From JAHJCW01 sp965369995 (GTDB lineage: Bacteria > Fidelibacterota > Marinisomatia > Marinisomatales > JAHJCW01): a stretch of DNA of 64,000 nt. Location of the stretch: positions 1 through 64,000 of the forward strand of contig CBDURO010000006.1 of NCBI GenBank assembly GCA_965369995.1, given 5' to 3'. How positions within the stretch are numbered: the first letter of the stretch is position 1; every line of letters starts with the position of its first letter. A model generated the notes under the pieces. It was not told the DNA's origin. It did not search any database and saw nothing but the letters and a program-made list of their open reading frames with translations. The translations under genes and the position numbers were made by a program. Of the stretch, positions 1 to 7,548 are shown in pieces.

Positions 1-677
1 CAGGTGGATATGTTGGTAAATATATTACTTTTCATTTTGAAGATGCCACACAAGTAATTGGAGTACGTATTAATGTAAATAATCAACCAATTAATATATA
101 CGTTACGCATTGGCATGCATCTTTATTACCGACACAAGAAGTAAAACAAAAAGCTAAAGAAATATATGATAGTGGTAAAGCAGACAAAGCTGAATATGAT
201 AGTTTATTGATTATAATGGATAACGGAATTCAATGGCGACTTGGTGAATCGGAAAAAACGATTCAATTCATTACTGAAACAGCGAATGATTACCCTGTTA
301 TATTAATGGGCGACTTTAATGCTTTGAATGAATCACAAGAAATAAAACTTCTAGAACAATACGGATTAATTGATACCTATAAATATTTATATCCCGATTC
401 AGCCGGCTATACTTGGGATCCAAAGACAAATATAAATCAACAAATTCACTACATAGATAATGATACTACTACTTACCAAAATATTTTTGATGAAATCGAT
501 TATTATAAAAAGTATTTATCAAAAAGAATTGATTGTATTTTTGTCGGCGATCAAGCGCTAATTTCTTCAGAAAAATTAACCATTACCGATTCTAAAGTTG
601 TTATGAAGAAGATTATTAATGGTGTTCAAGCGAGTGATCATTATGGAATTTTATCAGTAATAAAGATAAACTATTAA
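1..677 (+). CDS. Endonuclease/exonuclease/phosphatase family protein, 5' end missing
   Basis: The reading frame is open from base 3, so the gene began upstream of the window and 224 C-terminal residues are visible. The EEP-fold signatures are present in order: a THWHAS stretch resembling the family's NTHL motif, then MGDFNA (the catalytic Asp-Phe-Asn motif), RIDCIF near the C-terminus, and the closing SDHYGI motif that supplies the catalytic Asp-His. These enzymes are metal-dependent phosphodiesterases acting on nucleic acids, phosphoinositides or sphingomyelin. The substrate cannot be told from this part. An internal Met near base 207 is not the start, because conserved sequence lies before it. 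The PAS gene follows after 29 bases. Confidence 0.85.
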   Translation, partial: GGYVGKYITFHFEDATQVIGVRINVNNQPINIYVTHWHASLLPTQEVKQKAKEIYDSGKADKAEYDSLLIIMDNGIQWRLGESEKTIQFITETANDYPVILMGDFNALNESQEIKLLEQYGLIDTYKYLYPDSAGYTWDPKTNINQQIHYIDNDTTTYQNIFDEIDYYKKYLSKRIDCIFVGDQALISSEKLTITDSKVVMKKIINGVQASDHYGILSVIKINY

Positions 678-706
678 TAAAAAAGAATAAAAAATATTAA
701 ATATAT

Positions 707-1042
707 ATGAATAAATCATTGTTGGATGCATTGCTAAATAGTATAAAAGATCCCATTCTCTTTGCTGATACAAACCACATTGTACAATACATGAATAAAG
801 CAGCGATTGACCATTATGAGGAAGGAAGAATGTTATTAAACAGTAATTTATTGAATTGTCATAATGAAGATTCGCGAAAAATGATGATTGAAATATTATA
901 TAAAATGCAAAACGGATTAAAGGAAAAATTAATTACCAATAATGAAAAACATAGGATATTTATGCGGTCGGTTAGAAATAACAACGGCGAATTGTTGGGT
1001 TATTTTGAGAGGTATGAACCGCCTGTGAAAAGTGATAAGTAA
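707..1042 (+). CDS. Stand-alone PAS-domain protein
   Basis: This 111-residue protein is essentially one PAS fold. It begins with LLNSIKDPILFADTNHIVQYMN, a typical PAS entry, and ends with NNNGELLGYFE, the usual last strands. The middle NCHNEDS followed by KMQNG resembles the CH...G stretch of PAS domains attached to DUF438/hemerythrin-like regulators, where the His may contact a ligand. No kinase, cyclase or DNA-binding output domain is attached, so it would have to act through a partner. It sits 14 bases before the TrpF-like gene and may be co-transcribed with it. The ligand is unknown. Confidence 0.7.
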   Translation: MNKSLLDALLNSIKDPILFADTNHIVQYMNKAAIDHYEEGRMLLNSNLLNCHNEDSRKMMIEILYKMQNGLKEKLITNNEKHRIFMRSVRNNNGELLGYFERYEPPVKSDK

Positions 1043-1056
1043 ATGGTAATAAGTGA

Positions 1057-1704
1057 ATGGTAAGAGTAAAAATCTGTTGTATTCAATCAATTGCGGAAGC
1101 TCAAATTGCTATAGAAAACGGAGCTTATGCAATTGGATTAGTATCTAAAATGCCTAGTGGTCCCGGTGTTATATCGGAATCAAAAATTAGAGAGATTGCT
1201 GAATGGGCTCCTGGTAATATTAAAACAGTATTATTAACATCGTTACAAAATGCAGATGAAATAATTGAACAACATAATTATTGCAGAACTAATGTTTTAC
1301 AATTAGTTGATTCACAAGAAGTAAAAACATATCAAATATTAAAGAAAGAATTTCCAAAAGTAGAATTAATACAAGTAATTCATGTAATTGATGAGAATTC
1401 TGTATCCGAAGCCATTGATGTTTCAAATTATGTTGATTTCATTTTACTTGATTCGGGAAATCCTAATTTGCACACTAAAGAGCTTGGTGGAACGGGGAAA
1501 ACGCATAATTGGATGATTAGCAGAGAAATAGTAAATCAAGTTGATATACCTGTGTTTTTAGCAGGTGGATTAAATGCTGAAAACGTTTCTGAAGCTATAG
1601 AGAAAGTAAAACCTTTTGGAGTAGATGTTTGTTCGGGAGTGAGGAAGGAGGGGGAATTAGATACGGATAAAGAAAAATTATTTATTGATATGGTAAGCAA
1701 ATAA
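1057..1704 (+). CDS. Phosphoribosylanthranilate isomerase (TrpF)-like protein
   Basis: This 215-residue TIM barrel resembles TrpF, the Amadori isomerase of tryptophan synthesis. It begins MVRVKIC, with the catalytic Cys at residue 7. The general-acid Asp lies in ILLDSGNP, the GGTGKTHNW phosphate loop and LAGGLN are present, and the C-terminal DVCSGV matches the family's DVSSGVE. It departs from standard TrpF at several usually strict positions: KICC instead of KICG, QLVD instead of QLHG, and VRKEG instead of VE..PG. No other trp gene is nearby. It may be a divergent TrpF or a paralogue with another substrate. Confidence 0.75.
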   Translation: MVRVKICCIQSIAEAQIAIENGAYAIGLVSKMPSGPGVISESKIREIAEWAPGNIKTVLLTSLQNADEIIEQHNYCRTNVLQLVDSQEVKTYQILKKEFPKVELIQVIHVIDENSVSEAIDVSNYVDFILLDSGNPNLHTKELGGTGKTHNWMISREIVNQVDIPVFLAGGLNAENVSEAIEKVKPFGVDVCSGVRKEGELDTDKEKLFIDMVSK

Positions 1705-1736
1705 ATATGATTGAAAATAAATCATAAAAATAATTG

Positions 1737-1905
1737 AACGCAAACGTTCCGTGGCTATATGCAGTTTTTGATCACTTAGCTATATACTTTAATCGTTAAC
1801 TCTAAATAATAATTTTGAAGATATAACTAACTGTATTCAATTTAAACTAAAAATTTGGCCTTAGACCAAGCCCGAGAAGACACAGTGATATAGCCGTTGT
1901 TAGAC
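1737..1905. repeat. Imperfect inverted-repeat region, attC-like
   Basis: This non-coding stretch contains GTGGCTATAT near 1751-1760 and the complementary ATATAGCC near 1889-1895, with a third related arm (TAGCTATATAC) between them. Its right edge is GTTAGAC (1899-1905). Read on the minus strand it begins GTCTAAC and runs directly downstream of the small membrane-protein gene, as an integron attC site would. At about 170 bases it is long for attC and the distal core box is poor, so this is suggestive only. Confidence 0.35.
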
Positions 1906-1920
1906 AATTTATTTATTTTT
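1899..1920 (+). repeat. Left copy of an inverted repeat flanking the small membrane gene
   Basis: It begins GTTAGAC and continues into TATTTATTTTT. The reverse complement of 2183-2204 shares 18 of the first 21 positions. The GTTAGAC core fits the integron GTTRRRY consensus. The stop codon of the enclosed gene lies inside this repeat. Confidence 0.55.
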
Positions 1921-2173
1921 CAATGATAATAACTATAAATTGAATTACAAAACTTAAAAAAAGTAAAAACAAGGCTAATTTACCTATACATTTGAATTTA
2001 GTAAATTTTTTAATGTATTTGATATTTTCTTTAGTTATTTCAGGTCCTTGAGCAAGTAAATGACTGACTGTATCGCTCTCCGTCATAGCCGGAATACCGA
2101 ATAAGAAGAGAAGAATAGCTGAGGTAAAACCAAAAGTCGTTGCTATTAGTTTAATTAAAAAAATACATTCCAT
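1913..2173 (-). CDS. Small two-helix membrane protein, unknown function
   Basis: This 86-residue protein is not recognised. Two hydrophobic segments are visible, at about residues 5-28 (LIKLIATTFGFTSAILLFLF) and 66-84 (LALFLLFLSFVIQFIVIII). They are joined by a charged loop with several lysines, so it is probably an inner-membrane protein with both ends on the same side. I chose the ATG at 2173 because GGGAGG sits at ideal spacing before it. A longer start at 2206 would lie inside the flanking repeat and lacks a ribosome site. The gene is enclosed by inverted GTTAGAC repeats, like a mobile cassette. Confidence 0.6.
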   Translation of the reverse strand: MECIFLIKLIATTFGFTSAILLFLFGIPAMTESDTVSHLLAQGPEITKENIKYIKKFTKFKCIGKLALFLLFLSFVIQFIVIIIEK

Positions 2174-2182
2174 AAAACCTCC

Positions 2183-2204
2183 CAAAATAAATATTTCGTC
2201 TAAC
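2183..2204 (-). repeat. Right copy of an inverted repeat flanking the small membrane gene
   Basis: On the minus strand it reads GTTAGACG, then TATTTATTTT, matching the copy at 1899-1920 in inverted orientation. It ends at the ribosome binding site of the enclosed gene. Upstream on the minus strand is AAGTATGTTGGGGT, a possible second attC arm. Confidence 0.55.
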
Positions 2205-2348
2205 ACCCCAACATACTTGTTGTTTTTGTTGCATATATATGTTTATTAATTAATTCGTATGTCACTTAAATAATCTCTTGATGTATGAAAATATTTGATT
2301 TCCATAATTTATTTTTCAAATTAATATTTTAATTTAATAATAAATTAA

Positions 2349-4052
2349 TTAATCCATAATTCTCATAACCGGATATAATCTATAATCCGCTTCAAAATTT
2401 GGTGAACGCTCATAAATAAATCTTAATTGTGTATAAGCATTTTTAACGAATTCTTCATTACTTGCCTTTTTCTCTTCAAATTCCTTTCTTAAATCCTCAT
2501 CAGTTTGTAAAAGATTATATGCTGTTTCTTCAAACACATAAGGTGAAAAATATTCACGCTGATCAAGAATTGAATCGAAGAAATTCCAACGGAAGAAGGA
2601 ATCGCGTGCCTGCGGTTCCAAAGTTTCAATTATATAGCGGTTGCCAACTTGATTTACAGGAATTAGCAAATCACCTTTATAGAATTGTCGAGATTTAGTT
2701 ACAGTTTTTAGCTCAATTTTGGAATGTGGGAAATGCCCGTTGTAGGATTCGGATGGATTGGCAACGTTTTCGATAATATACATTTTTCCGGTAATTACCG
2801 TGTCTTTGCACAACCTTTTGAATTCAATATTGTTAAGTTCTAATCTTTCAATTACTTCTCCCCAAGCTTGTGGTAAAACATAATAGTCAGGCTTTTTTAC
2901 TTGTATTCCCGGTGTTAAGTAAGAATATACAGGAATTTGTTTTGTCCACGGTTTATCCCGATTATAATAAAGTCTATCGAAACCGGTAACTTTTGAGGGC
3001 TTATATTCAGCTTCGTAGCCATCAAAATTGATTAGATCAAAGCGAGTTGTATCTGCTTTCCAAGTTAGGGTGAATACATCTTGAGTTTTTAGATATTCAT
3101 TTGCCTTGCGTCTTATTTCTATAATTTCAACTGAATTATTTTTAGAAAAATCCAACACTGAATTTAGGAAGGCAATAGTTGATTCAACTCTTTCCGAATA
3201 TTTTTTAAACATGTGTGCTTCAGAAATAAAACCAAATGTATTAAATAATGTTGCATATCCGTTTGAATAGCGTGGAGAGCCGACTCCTGATCGTAGCCCG
3301 GAGTCGGGAGTTCGTTTCACTGGTGAAACATATGGTACCATCGGAAAACCGAATTCATTCATGGATGAATATAGATTAGGTAATAACTCAGCCTTAACAA
3401 AATCTTGCATAACCGGAGGAAAATTCAACGGATGTGAACCTAATAATGTCATCACATGCTGATAATCAGCGCCATTGGTAGTGTGTGTATCTATAAAGAA
3501 ATCCGGTTTCCATTCGTGGAATATCTTGGTCATAGATTTAGCATTTTCTGAATCGAGCTTAACAAAATCACGGTTTAAGTCAAGATTTCTTGCGTTGCCA
3601 CGAAATCCGTATTCTTTAGGTCCGTTTTGATTAGCGCGCGTTGTTGAATTCCGATTTAACACACCGCCAATATTATATGCCGGGATTATACCTATTATGA
3701 CATTTTTAGGAATATTATTTTCTCGCAATAGGTCATCAGCAAATTTAATAGAAGCATCCACACCACAAGATTCTCCCGGATGAATTGCATTATTGATTAA
3801 TATCATACATTTACCTTTTGAGCAGTATGTATTCGGATCAAACTTTTTATCGGAGGATATTACAAATAGATGAAGTGGTTTACCAATATCGGTTAGTCCA
3901 TAAGTAAATAATTTTGCTGATTTATATTTTTTATCGAGTTGCTTATACCATGTGATAGCGTCGTCATAAGTTGGAGTAATATTATCATTATATTTTAAAG
4001 GAATTTGTCCAATAAGTAATGAAGATAATAAAATAATTATGAATGAACGCAT
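2349..4052 (-). CDS. Secreted M14-family zinc carboxypeptidase
   Basis: This 567-residue protein has an N-terminal signal peptide (FIIILLSSLLIGQ). The M14 zinc site is complete: HPGE supplies His91 and Glu94, and His190 lies in FIDTHT. The substrate-binding RNLDLNRD sits at residues 155-162. A Glu in FISEAHMFKKY is the likely general base. The protein should cleave C-terminal residues from peptides, or possibly from peptidoglycan stems, outside the cytoplasm. The C-terminal 200 residues have no domain I recognise. GGAG precedes the ATG at normal spacing. It lies upstream of the cassette-like small gene on the same strand. Confidence 0.9.
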   Translation of the reverse strand: MRSFIIILLSSLLIGQIPLKYNDNITPTYDDAITWYKQLDKKYKSAKLFTYGLTDIGKPLHLFVISSDKKFDPNTYCSKGKCMILINNAIHPGESCGVDASIKFADDLLRENNIPKNVIIGIIPAYNIGGVLNRNSTTRANQNGPKEYGFRGNARNLDLNRDFVKLDSENAKSMTKIFHEWKPDFFIDTHTTNGADYQHVMTLLGSHPLNFPPVMQDFVKAELLPNLYSSMNEFGFPMVPYVSPVKRTPDSGLRSGVGSPRYSNGYATLFNTFGFISEAHMFKKYSERVESTIAFLNSVLDFSKNNSVEIIEIRRKANEYLKTQDVFTLTWKADTTRFDLINFDGYEAEYKPSKVTGFDRLYYNRDKPWTKQIPVYSYLTPGIQVKKPDYYVLPQAWGEVIERLELNNIEFKRLCKDTVITGKMYIIENVANPSESYNGHFPHSKIELKTVTKSRQFYKGDLLIPVNQVGNRYIIETLEPQARDSFFRWNFFDSILDQREYFSPYVFEETAYNLLQTDEDLRKEFEEKKASNEEFVKNAYTQLRFIYERSPNFEADYRLYPVMRIMD

Positions 4053-4108
4053 TTTTTACTCCTTTGTAATTTTTTTAATATTATAAACCGAACCGGATTA
4101 ATTTAATC

Positions 4109-4636
4109 TCAACCCCCATCGTCTTTTAATAGAATTTTTATTTTTTCAACCATTGCATTGAATTCTTCCATATTAAATAGACGAGTGAGATGAGCAATTT
4201 TACATTTTTTGTCAATTATTACATTTCTTGTAACACCACTTTGTTTGTGAGCAAATAATCCAAAGATTTCTGCTCCCGGATCTAGCGCTAAGGGATAGGT
4301 AATTTTCATATCTTCGGCAAATTTAATTACTTTTTCATTCGGTTCATCTCGATCTATACCGATGACAATTAAGTCATCGCATTTTAAGTTCTGCACAATA
4401 TCTTTTTCAATATGTGGCATTTCTCGTCTACAAACCGAACACCAACTAGCAGTAAATTGAAGCATGATTACTTTACCTTTTAATTCAGTAAATGATGTTG
4501 AATCACCATTGGGGAAGGTTAGTGTAAACTCGGGACTTGGATCACCGACCTTTACATAAAAGCCCACGCTATCAGCTTTCTGTTGTGCAAATAAAGATGA
4601 AATCGTAAATAATAGAATTGATAGAAGTGAGCGCAT
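4109..4636 (-). CDS. TlpA/ResA-like thiol-disulfide thioredoxin, exported
   Basis: From the ATG at 4636 the protein has 175 residues and opens with a signal peptide, MRSLLSILLFTISSLFAQ. An AhpC/TSA-type thioredoxin fold follows, with the redox centre WCSVC (Cys66 and Cys69) and the usual sequence VGDPSPEFTLTFPNG at its start. It probably reduces or exchanges disulfides on exported proteins. A longer start at 4687 would overlap the upstream gene and hide the signal peptide, so I rejected it. The chosen start lies 7 bases after the stop of the metallo-hydrolase gene, suggesting one transcript. Confidence 0.88.
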   Translation of the reverse strand: MRSLLSILLFTISSLFAQQKADSVGFYVKVGDPSPEFTLTFPNGDSTSFTELKGKVIMLQFTASWCSVCRREMPHIEKDIVQNLKCDDLIVIGIDRDEPNEKVIKFAEDMKITYPLALDPGAEIFGLFAHKQSGVTRNVIIDKKCKIAHLTRLFNMEEFNAMVEKIKILLKDDGG

Positions 4637-4643
4637 TTCTTTT

Positions 4644-5771
4644 TTACAAATTTTCCCACCAACTTTCATTAGGAATATCTCCACCAATTATAAATGTTTG
4701 CCCAACAAGAGGTGTAGCAATGGTTAAATTTCTTTCTTCAGCTTCTTTTGCAAACCTTTCAATTGGTTCAGACCAACTATGAGAACTCAAACTAAATTTT
4801 CCCCAATGAATTGGTAATGCAACCTTTGCCTGTGCATCTAAGCTTGCATGAACACCTTGCTCAGGAAACAAATGAATATATTGCCACCTTGGATTATATG
4901 CTCCATTCTCAATAAAAACTATATCAAATGGTCCAAACTTCTCGCCAATCCTCTTGAATTCATCAAAGTAACCACTATCTCCACTTATAAATAGATTACT
5001 ATTCTTGGATTTAATTATCCACCCTCCCCAAAGCGTTGCAAAGCGATCAGTTATTCCTCTTCCACTAAAATGCCTTGAGGGTGTAAATGTAAAATCAATA
5101 TCCTTGTATGGCAGATTATTATACCAATCAAATTCTTCAATTTTACCTTCGTGCACTCCCCATTTTAATAAATGAGCTTTATTACCCAGAGGAACAAAAA
5201 ACTTTTCAACCCTTGTATGTATTTCTTTAATTGTTTTATAATCTAAATGGTCATAATGATCATGCGTGATGAGGACTATATCTATTTTATTGGGCAAATC
5301 TTTTGCACAGATATTATTCTCATATTCAAATGGTGTTGGTCCCAATATCGTCGAAAAAGGCGATGCGTTATTAAAAACAGGATCCGTAACAATAATCTTA
5401 TTATCTAACTTTATTAAAATTGTTGAATGACCAAACCATGTGATTGAATTATCATCATTCTCCGTAAAATTTGTTTTATTAAATTTTACAGATGGTAATG
5501 GATTCTTAGGTCTTTTCCCAATATTTGTATCTGCAATATATTCATTATTGTAATCTTCACCTTTTTCAAATCCCATCTTAGTTGGAACAAGATTTCTAAA
5601 TTTTCCATCCAAAAAATTAGACGAATTTTCAATTCTAGTTTTCGAATCTCCCCGGGAGTTATCCCCAAAGACAGGTGCAAAATTCAAAAACAAGAATACA
5701 GTAACGATTACAAATATTGTTATATATAAAAACATTTTTCCAATTATTTTTACCGGTCTTTTAAATTCCAC
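4644..5771 (-). CDS. NAPE-PLD-like metallo-beta-lactamase-fold hydrolase, membrane-anchored
   Basis: This 375-residue protein has one N-terminal membrane helix (about residues 13-32), then an MBL fold. THDHYDHLD gives the HxHxDH zinc motif (His170, His172, Asp174, His175). WFGHSTILI, TDPVF, GPTPFEY and ISGDSGYFDEF are typical of the N-acylphosphatidylethanolamine phospholipase D-like branch. A phosphodiester substrate at the envelope is likely but not shown. The start is GTG at 5771. An in-frame ATG at 5735 would shorten only the cytoplasmic tip. It precedes the TlpA-like gene on the same strand. Confidence 0.88.
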   Translation of the reverse strand: MEFKRPVKIIGKMFLYITIFVIVTVFLFLNFAPVFGDNSRGDSKTRIENSSNFLDGKFRNLVPTKMGFEKGEDYNNEYIADTNIGKRPKNPLPSVKFNKTNFTENDDNSITWFGHSTILIKLDNKIIVTDPVFNNASPFSTILGPTPFEYENNICAKDLPNKIDIVLITHDHYDHLDYKTIKEIHTRVEKFFVPLGNKAHLLKWGVHEGKIEEFDWYNNLPYKDIDFTFTPSRHFSGRGITDRFATLWGGWIIKSKNSNLFISGDSGYFDEFKRIGEKFGPFDIVFIENGAYNPRWQYIHLFPEQGVHASLDAQAKVALPIHWGKFSLSSHSWSEPIERFAKEAEERNLTIATPLVGQTFIIGGDIPNESWWENL

Positions 5772-5788
5772 TTTCTATTGTAAGTCCA

Positions 5789-6304
5789 CTAAGTAGTAGT
5801 CTCAATTAAATCTATATAGGCTACATCTATTAAATCTGTTTTTTGGATACCAAATTTATCCATCAATTTATAAGCAATTGTTTCTCCATCTATTGATGTT
5901 TGATTTGACTTTAGAACGACTTCTAATTCTATAAATTTTCCTAATCCTTTTACATCATCTAAATGTATGCGAGTTTGTGCATACTTATATAAAATACGTT
6001 TTTTATTTACAACACCACAAATTCCAAGTGATTTTGATAGAACAGATTTTAAAGTATCGGGATTCTCAGTAAATGAAATGGCAATATTAGATTGTTTCGG
6101 CTCAAATGAATTTGGACGGTTATAGTATATAATTTCTGATTGATTATCGCTTTTACGAAGTTTTAATCGTCCATTTTGAGTATTGAAGAATGTATCTTCT
6201 TGGTGTTCTGTTTGTATAGGGATTCCGCATAGATCTTCAATCAATATTTTTATTTTTTCATAATCACGGATTTTCGCTTTTATTTCTATATTTTTTAGAA
6301 TCAT
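5789..6304 (-). CDS. CYTH-domain protein (class IV adenylate cyclase/ThTPase-like)
   Basis: This 171-residue single-domain protein has the tunnel-fold signature. It starts with NIEIKAKI (the ExExK motif region), then QEDTFF, GRLKLR and the late RIHLDDVKGLGKFIELE, which provides the acidic metal ligands. Members hydrolyse triphosphates, cyclise ATP (CyaB), or act on inorganic triphosphate. The exact activity cannot be read from sequence. The order GKFIELE and the length match the CyaB group best. It ends 17 bases before the metallo-hydrolase start on the same strand. No strong ribosome site precedes the ATG. Confidence 0.82.
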   Translation of the reverse strand: MILKNIEIKAKIRDYEKIKILIEDLCGIPIQTEHQEDTFFNTQNGRLKLRKSDNQSEIIYYNRPNSFEPKQSNIAISFTENPDTLKSVLSKSLGICGVVNKKRILYKYAQTRIHLDDVKGLGKFIELEVVLKSNQTSIDGETIAYKLMDKFGIQKTDLIDVAYIDLIETTT

Positions 6305-6318
6305 TGTTTATTATTTAA

Positions 6319-6345
6319 CCACGAATTACACGAATTTCACTAATA
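6319..6345. repeat. Short CACGAA-type tandem repeat
   Basis: CCACGAATTACACGAATTTC holds two copies of a 9-base unit beginning CACGAA, plus part of a third. A related tract lies at 7475-7500. Both are intergenic and flank the cystathionine beta-synthase gene. Confidence 0.5.
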
Positions 6346-6392
6346 AAAAACTAAAAACGAAAAAAAAGAAATAGCAATTCGTTTATTTTTTA

Positions 6393-6418
6393 ACTGACGA
6401 AGCTTTAGCGTAGTCAGT
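6393..6418. other. Stem-loop downstream of the cystathionine beta-synthase gene
   Basis: The arms are ACTGACGAAGC (6393-6403) and GCGTAGTCAGT (6408-6418) around a four-base TTTA loop, with 9 of 11 positions pairing. No clear T-run follows on the minus strand, so it may protect a 3' end rather than stop transcription. Confidence 0.45.
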
Positions 6419-6486
6419 CGTTGTTAATAATTTTTTCATTCAAAATTTAAAACTCAACATTCTCATCAACCGTCATCCATTAAATA

Positions 6487-7443
6487 TCAACCATCAAGAA
6501 ATCCTTTTTCTTTCATCCAATCATCTGAAACAAATTTGCTTAGGTAATTACGAATGCTATCAGGAAGAACTACTAAACACTTTTGGTTCTTTTTTAAGCG
6601 CTTTGCGACTTGCAGAGCAGCCCAAACTGCTGAACCGCTTGAACCTCCAACTAATAATCCTTCTTCTTTGATTAAACGGCGAGCCATTAAAAATGATTCT
6701 TTATCATCAGTTTTTACCCACTCATCAACAATTGATGGATCAAATACATCAGGGAAAAAGTCATAACCGATTCCTTCGACGTAATAATCAAAAACTTCAT
6801 CACCACCGGCTAAGATGGAGCCATAAGGATCTACTCCGACTATTTGAACATTTGGTATTTCTTCTTTTAAACGCTTAGCGATTCCGGTAATAGTGCCACC
6901 AGTGCCGGCTCCGATTACGACCATGTCTAAATCAGTACCAAAATCTTCTAAAATTTCACCACCGGTATCGTAATAATGAGCATCGGGATTGGCGGGATTG
7001 ATATATTGATCTAACATATGTGAATTGGGTATTTCTTTTTGAAGTCGTTCAGCAGTTCCCAGCATACTATCGGGATGGTCGTGGGCAAGCTCGGTTTTTG
7101 TTCGCACGATCTTTGTTCCAAGTGACTGCAATACTACTTCTTTTTCCATACTCATCTTTTCGGGCATTGTTACAATTAATTTATATCCTTTTACTGCGCA
7201 AGCTAATGCTAAACCGATGCCGGTATTACCGGATGTTGCTTCAATTATTGTATCACCCGGTTTAATACGTCCTTCCTTTTCCGCTTCAGCGATCATTCTT
7301 ACACCAATACGGTCTTTCAATGAGCCACCGGCGTTTAAAAATTCGCATTTCCCATATAATTCGCAATCTAATTCTTTGCCGATTGAATTAAGTTTAACGG
7401 TTGGTGTATTTTTTATCGTATCTAAAATATTTTCGAATAACAT
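6487..7443 (-). CDS. cbs: Cystathionine beta-synthase-type PLP enzyme, catalytic core only
   Basis: This 318-residue fold-type II PLP enzyme has its Schiff-base Lys43 in GGSLKDR, the phosphate loop EATSGNTG at 69-75, GAGTGGT near 180 and GGSSGS near the C-terminus. Stretches such as NAGGSLKDRIGVRM, VTMPEKMSMEK and VEGIGYDFFP are far closer to eukaryotic cystathionine beta-synthase than to CysK. The N-terminal haem region and the C-terminal CBS-pair regulatory domain of the animal enzyme are both absent. The expected reaction condenses serine with homocysteine; an O-acetylserine sulfhydrylase role is the alternative. AAGGA lies six bases before the ATG. Confidence 0.85.
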   Translation of the reverse strand: MLFENILDTIKNTPTVKLNSIGKELDCELYGKCEFLNAGGSLKDRIGVRMIAEAEKEGRIKPGDTIIEATSGNTGIGLALACAVKGYKLIVTMPEKMSMEKEVVLQSLGTKIVRTKTELAHDHPDSMLGTAERLQKEIPNSHMLDQYINPANPDAHYYDTGGEILEDFGTDLDMVVIGAGTGGTITGIAKRLKEEIPNVQIVGVDPYGSILAGGDEVFDYYVEGIGYDFFPDVFDPSIVDEWVKTDDKESFLMARRLIKEEGLLVGGSSGSAVWAALQVAKRLKKNQKCLVVLPDSIRNYLSKFVSDDWMKEKGFLDG

Positions 7444-7474
7444 TAAAATTCCTTAAAAAAAGTATTCAAGTTTA

Positions 7475-7500
7475 CCACGAAGATACGAAGACACGGAAAA
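7475..7500. repeat. Short ACGAAGA-type tandem repeat
   Basis: CCACGAAGATACGAAGACAC contains an 8-base unit, ACGAAGAT/C, repeated twice with a partial third copy. It is related to the CACGAA tract at 6319-6345 and lies between the terminator of the heat-shock gene and the start of the cystathionine beta-synthase gene. Confidence 0.5.
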
Positions 7501-7501
7501 C

Positions 7502-7529
7502 AAAAAAGGACCCATTCGAGCCCTTTTTT
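7502..7529 (-). terminator. Intrinsic terminator after the small heat-shock gene
   Basis: On the minus strand AAAAAAGGG pairs with CCTTTTTT across a short G/C-containing loop and ends in a run of six T. It lies 20 bases beyond the stop of the Hsp20 gene. The A-run on the other side makes it potentially bidirectional. Confidence 0.75.
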
Positions 7530-7548
7530 ATTCAATTCAAATGAAATA

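Noticed and set aside
2174..2206. Longer start for the small membrane protein
   Set aside because: It would begin within the flanking inverted repeat without a ribosome site, whereas the ATG at 2173 has GGGAGG.
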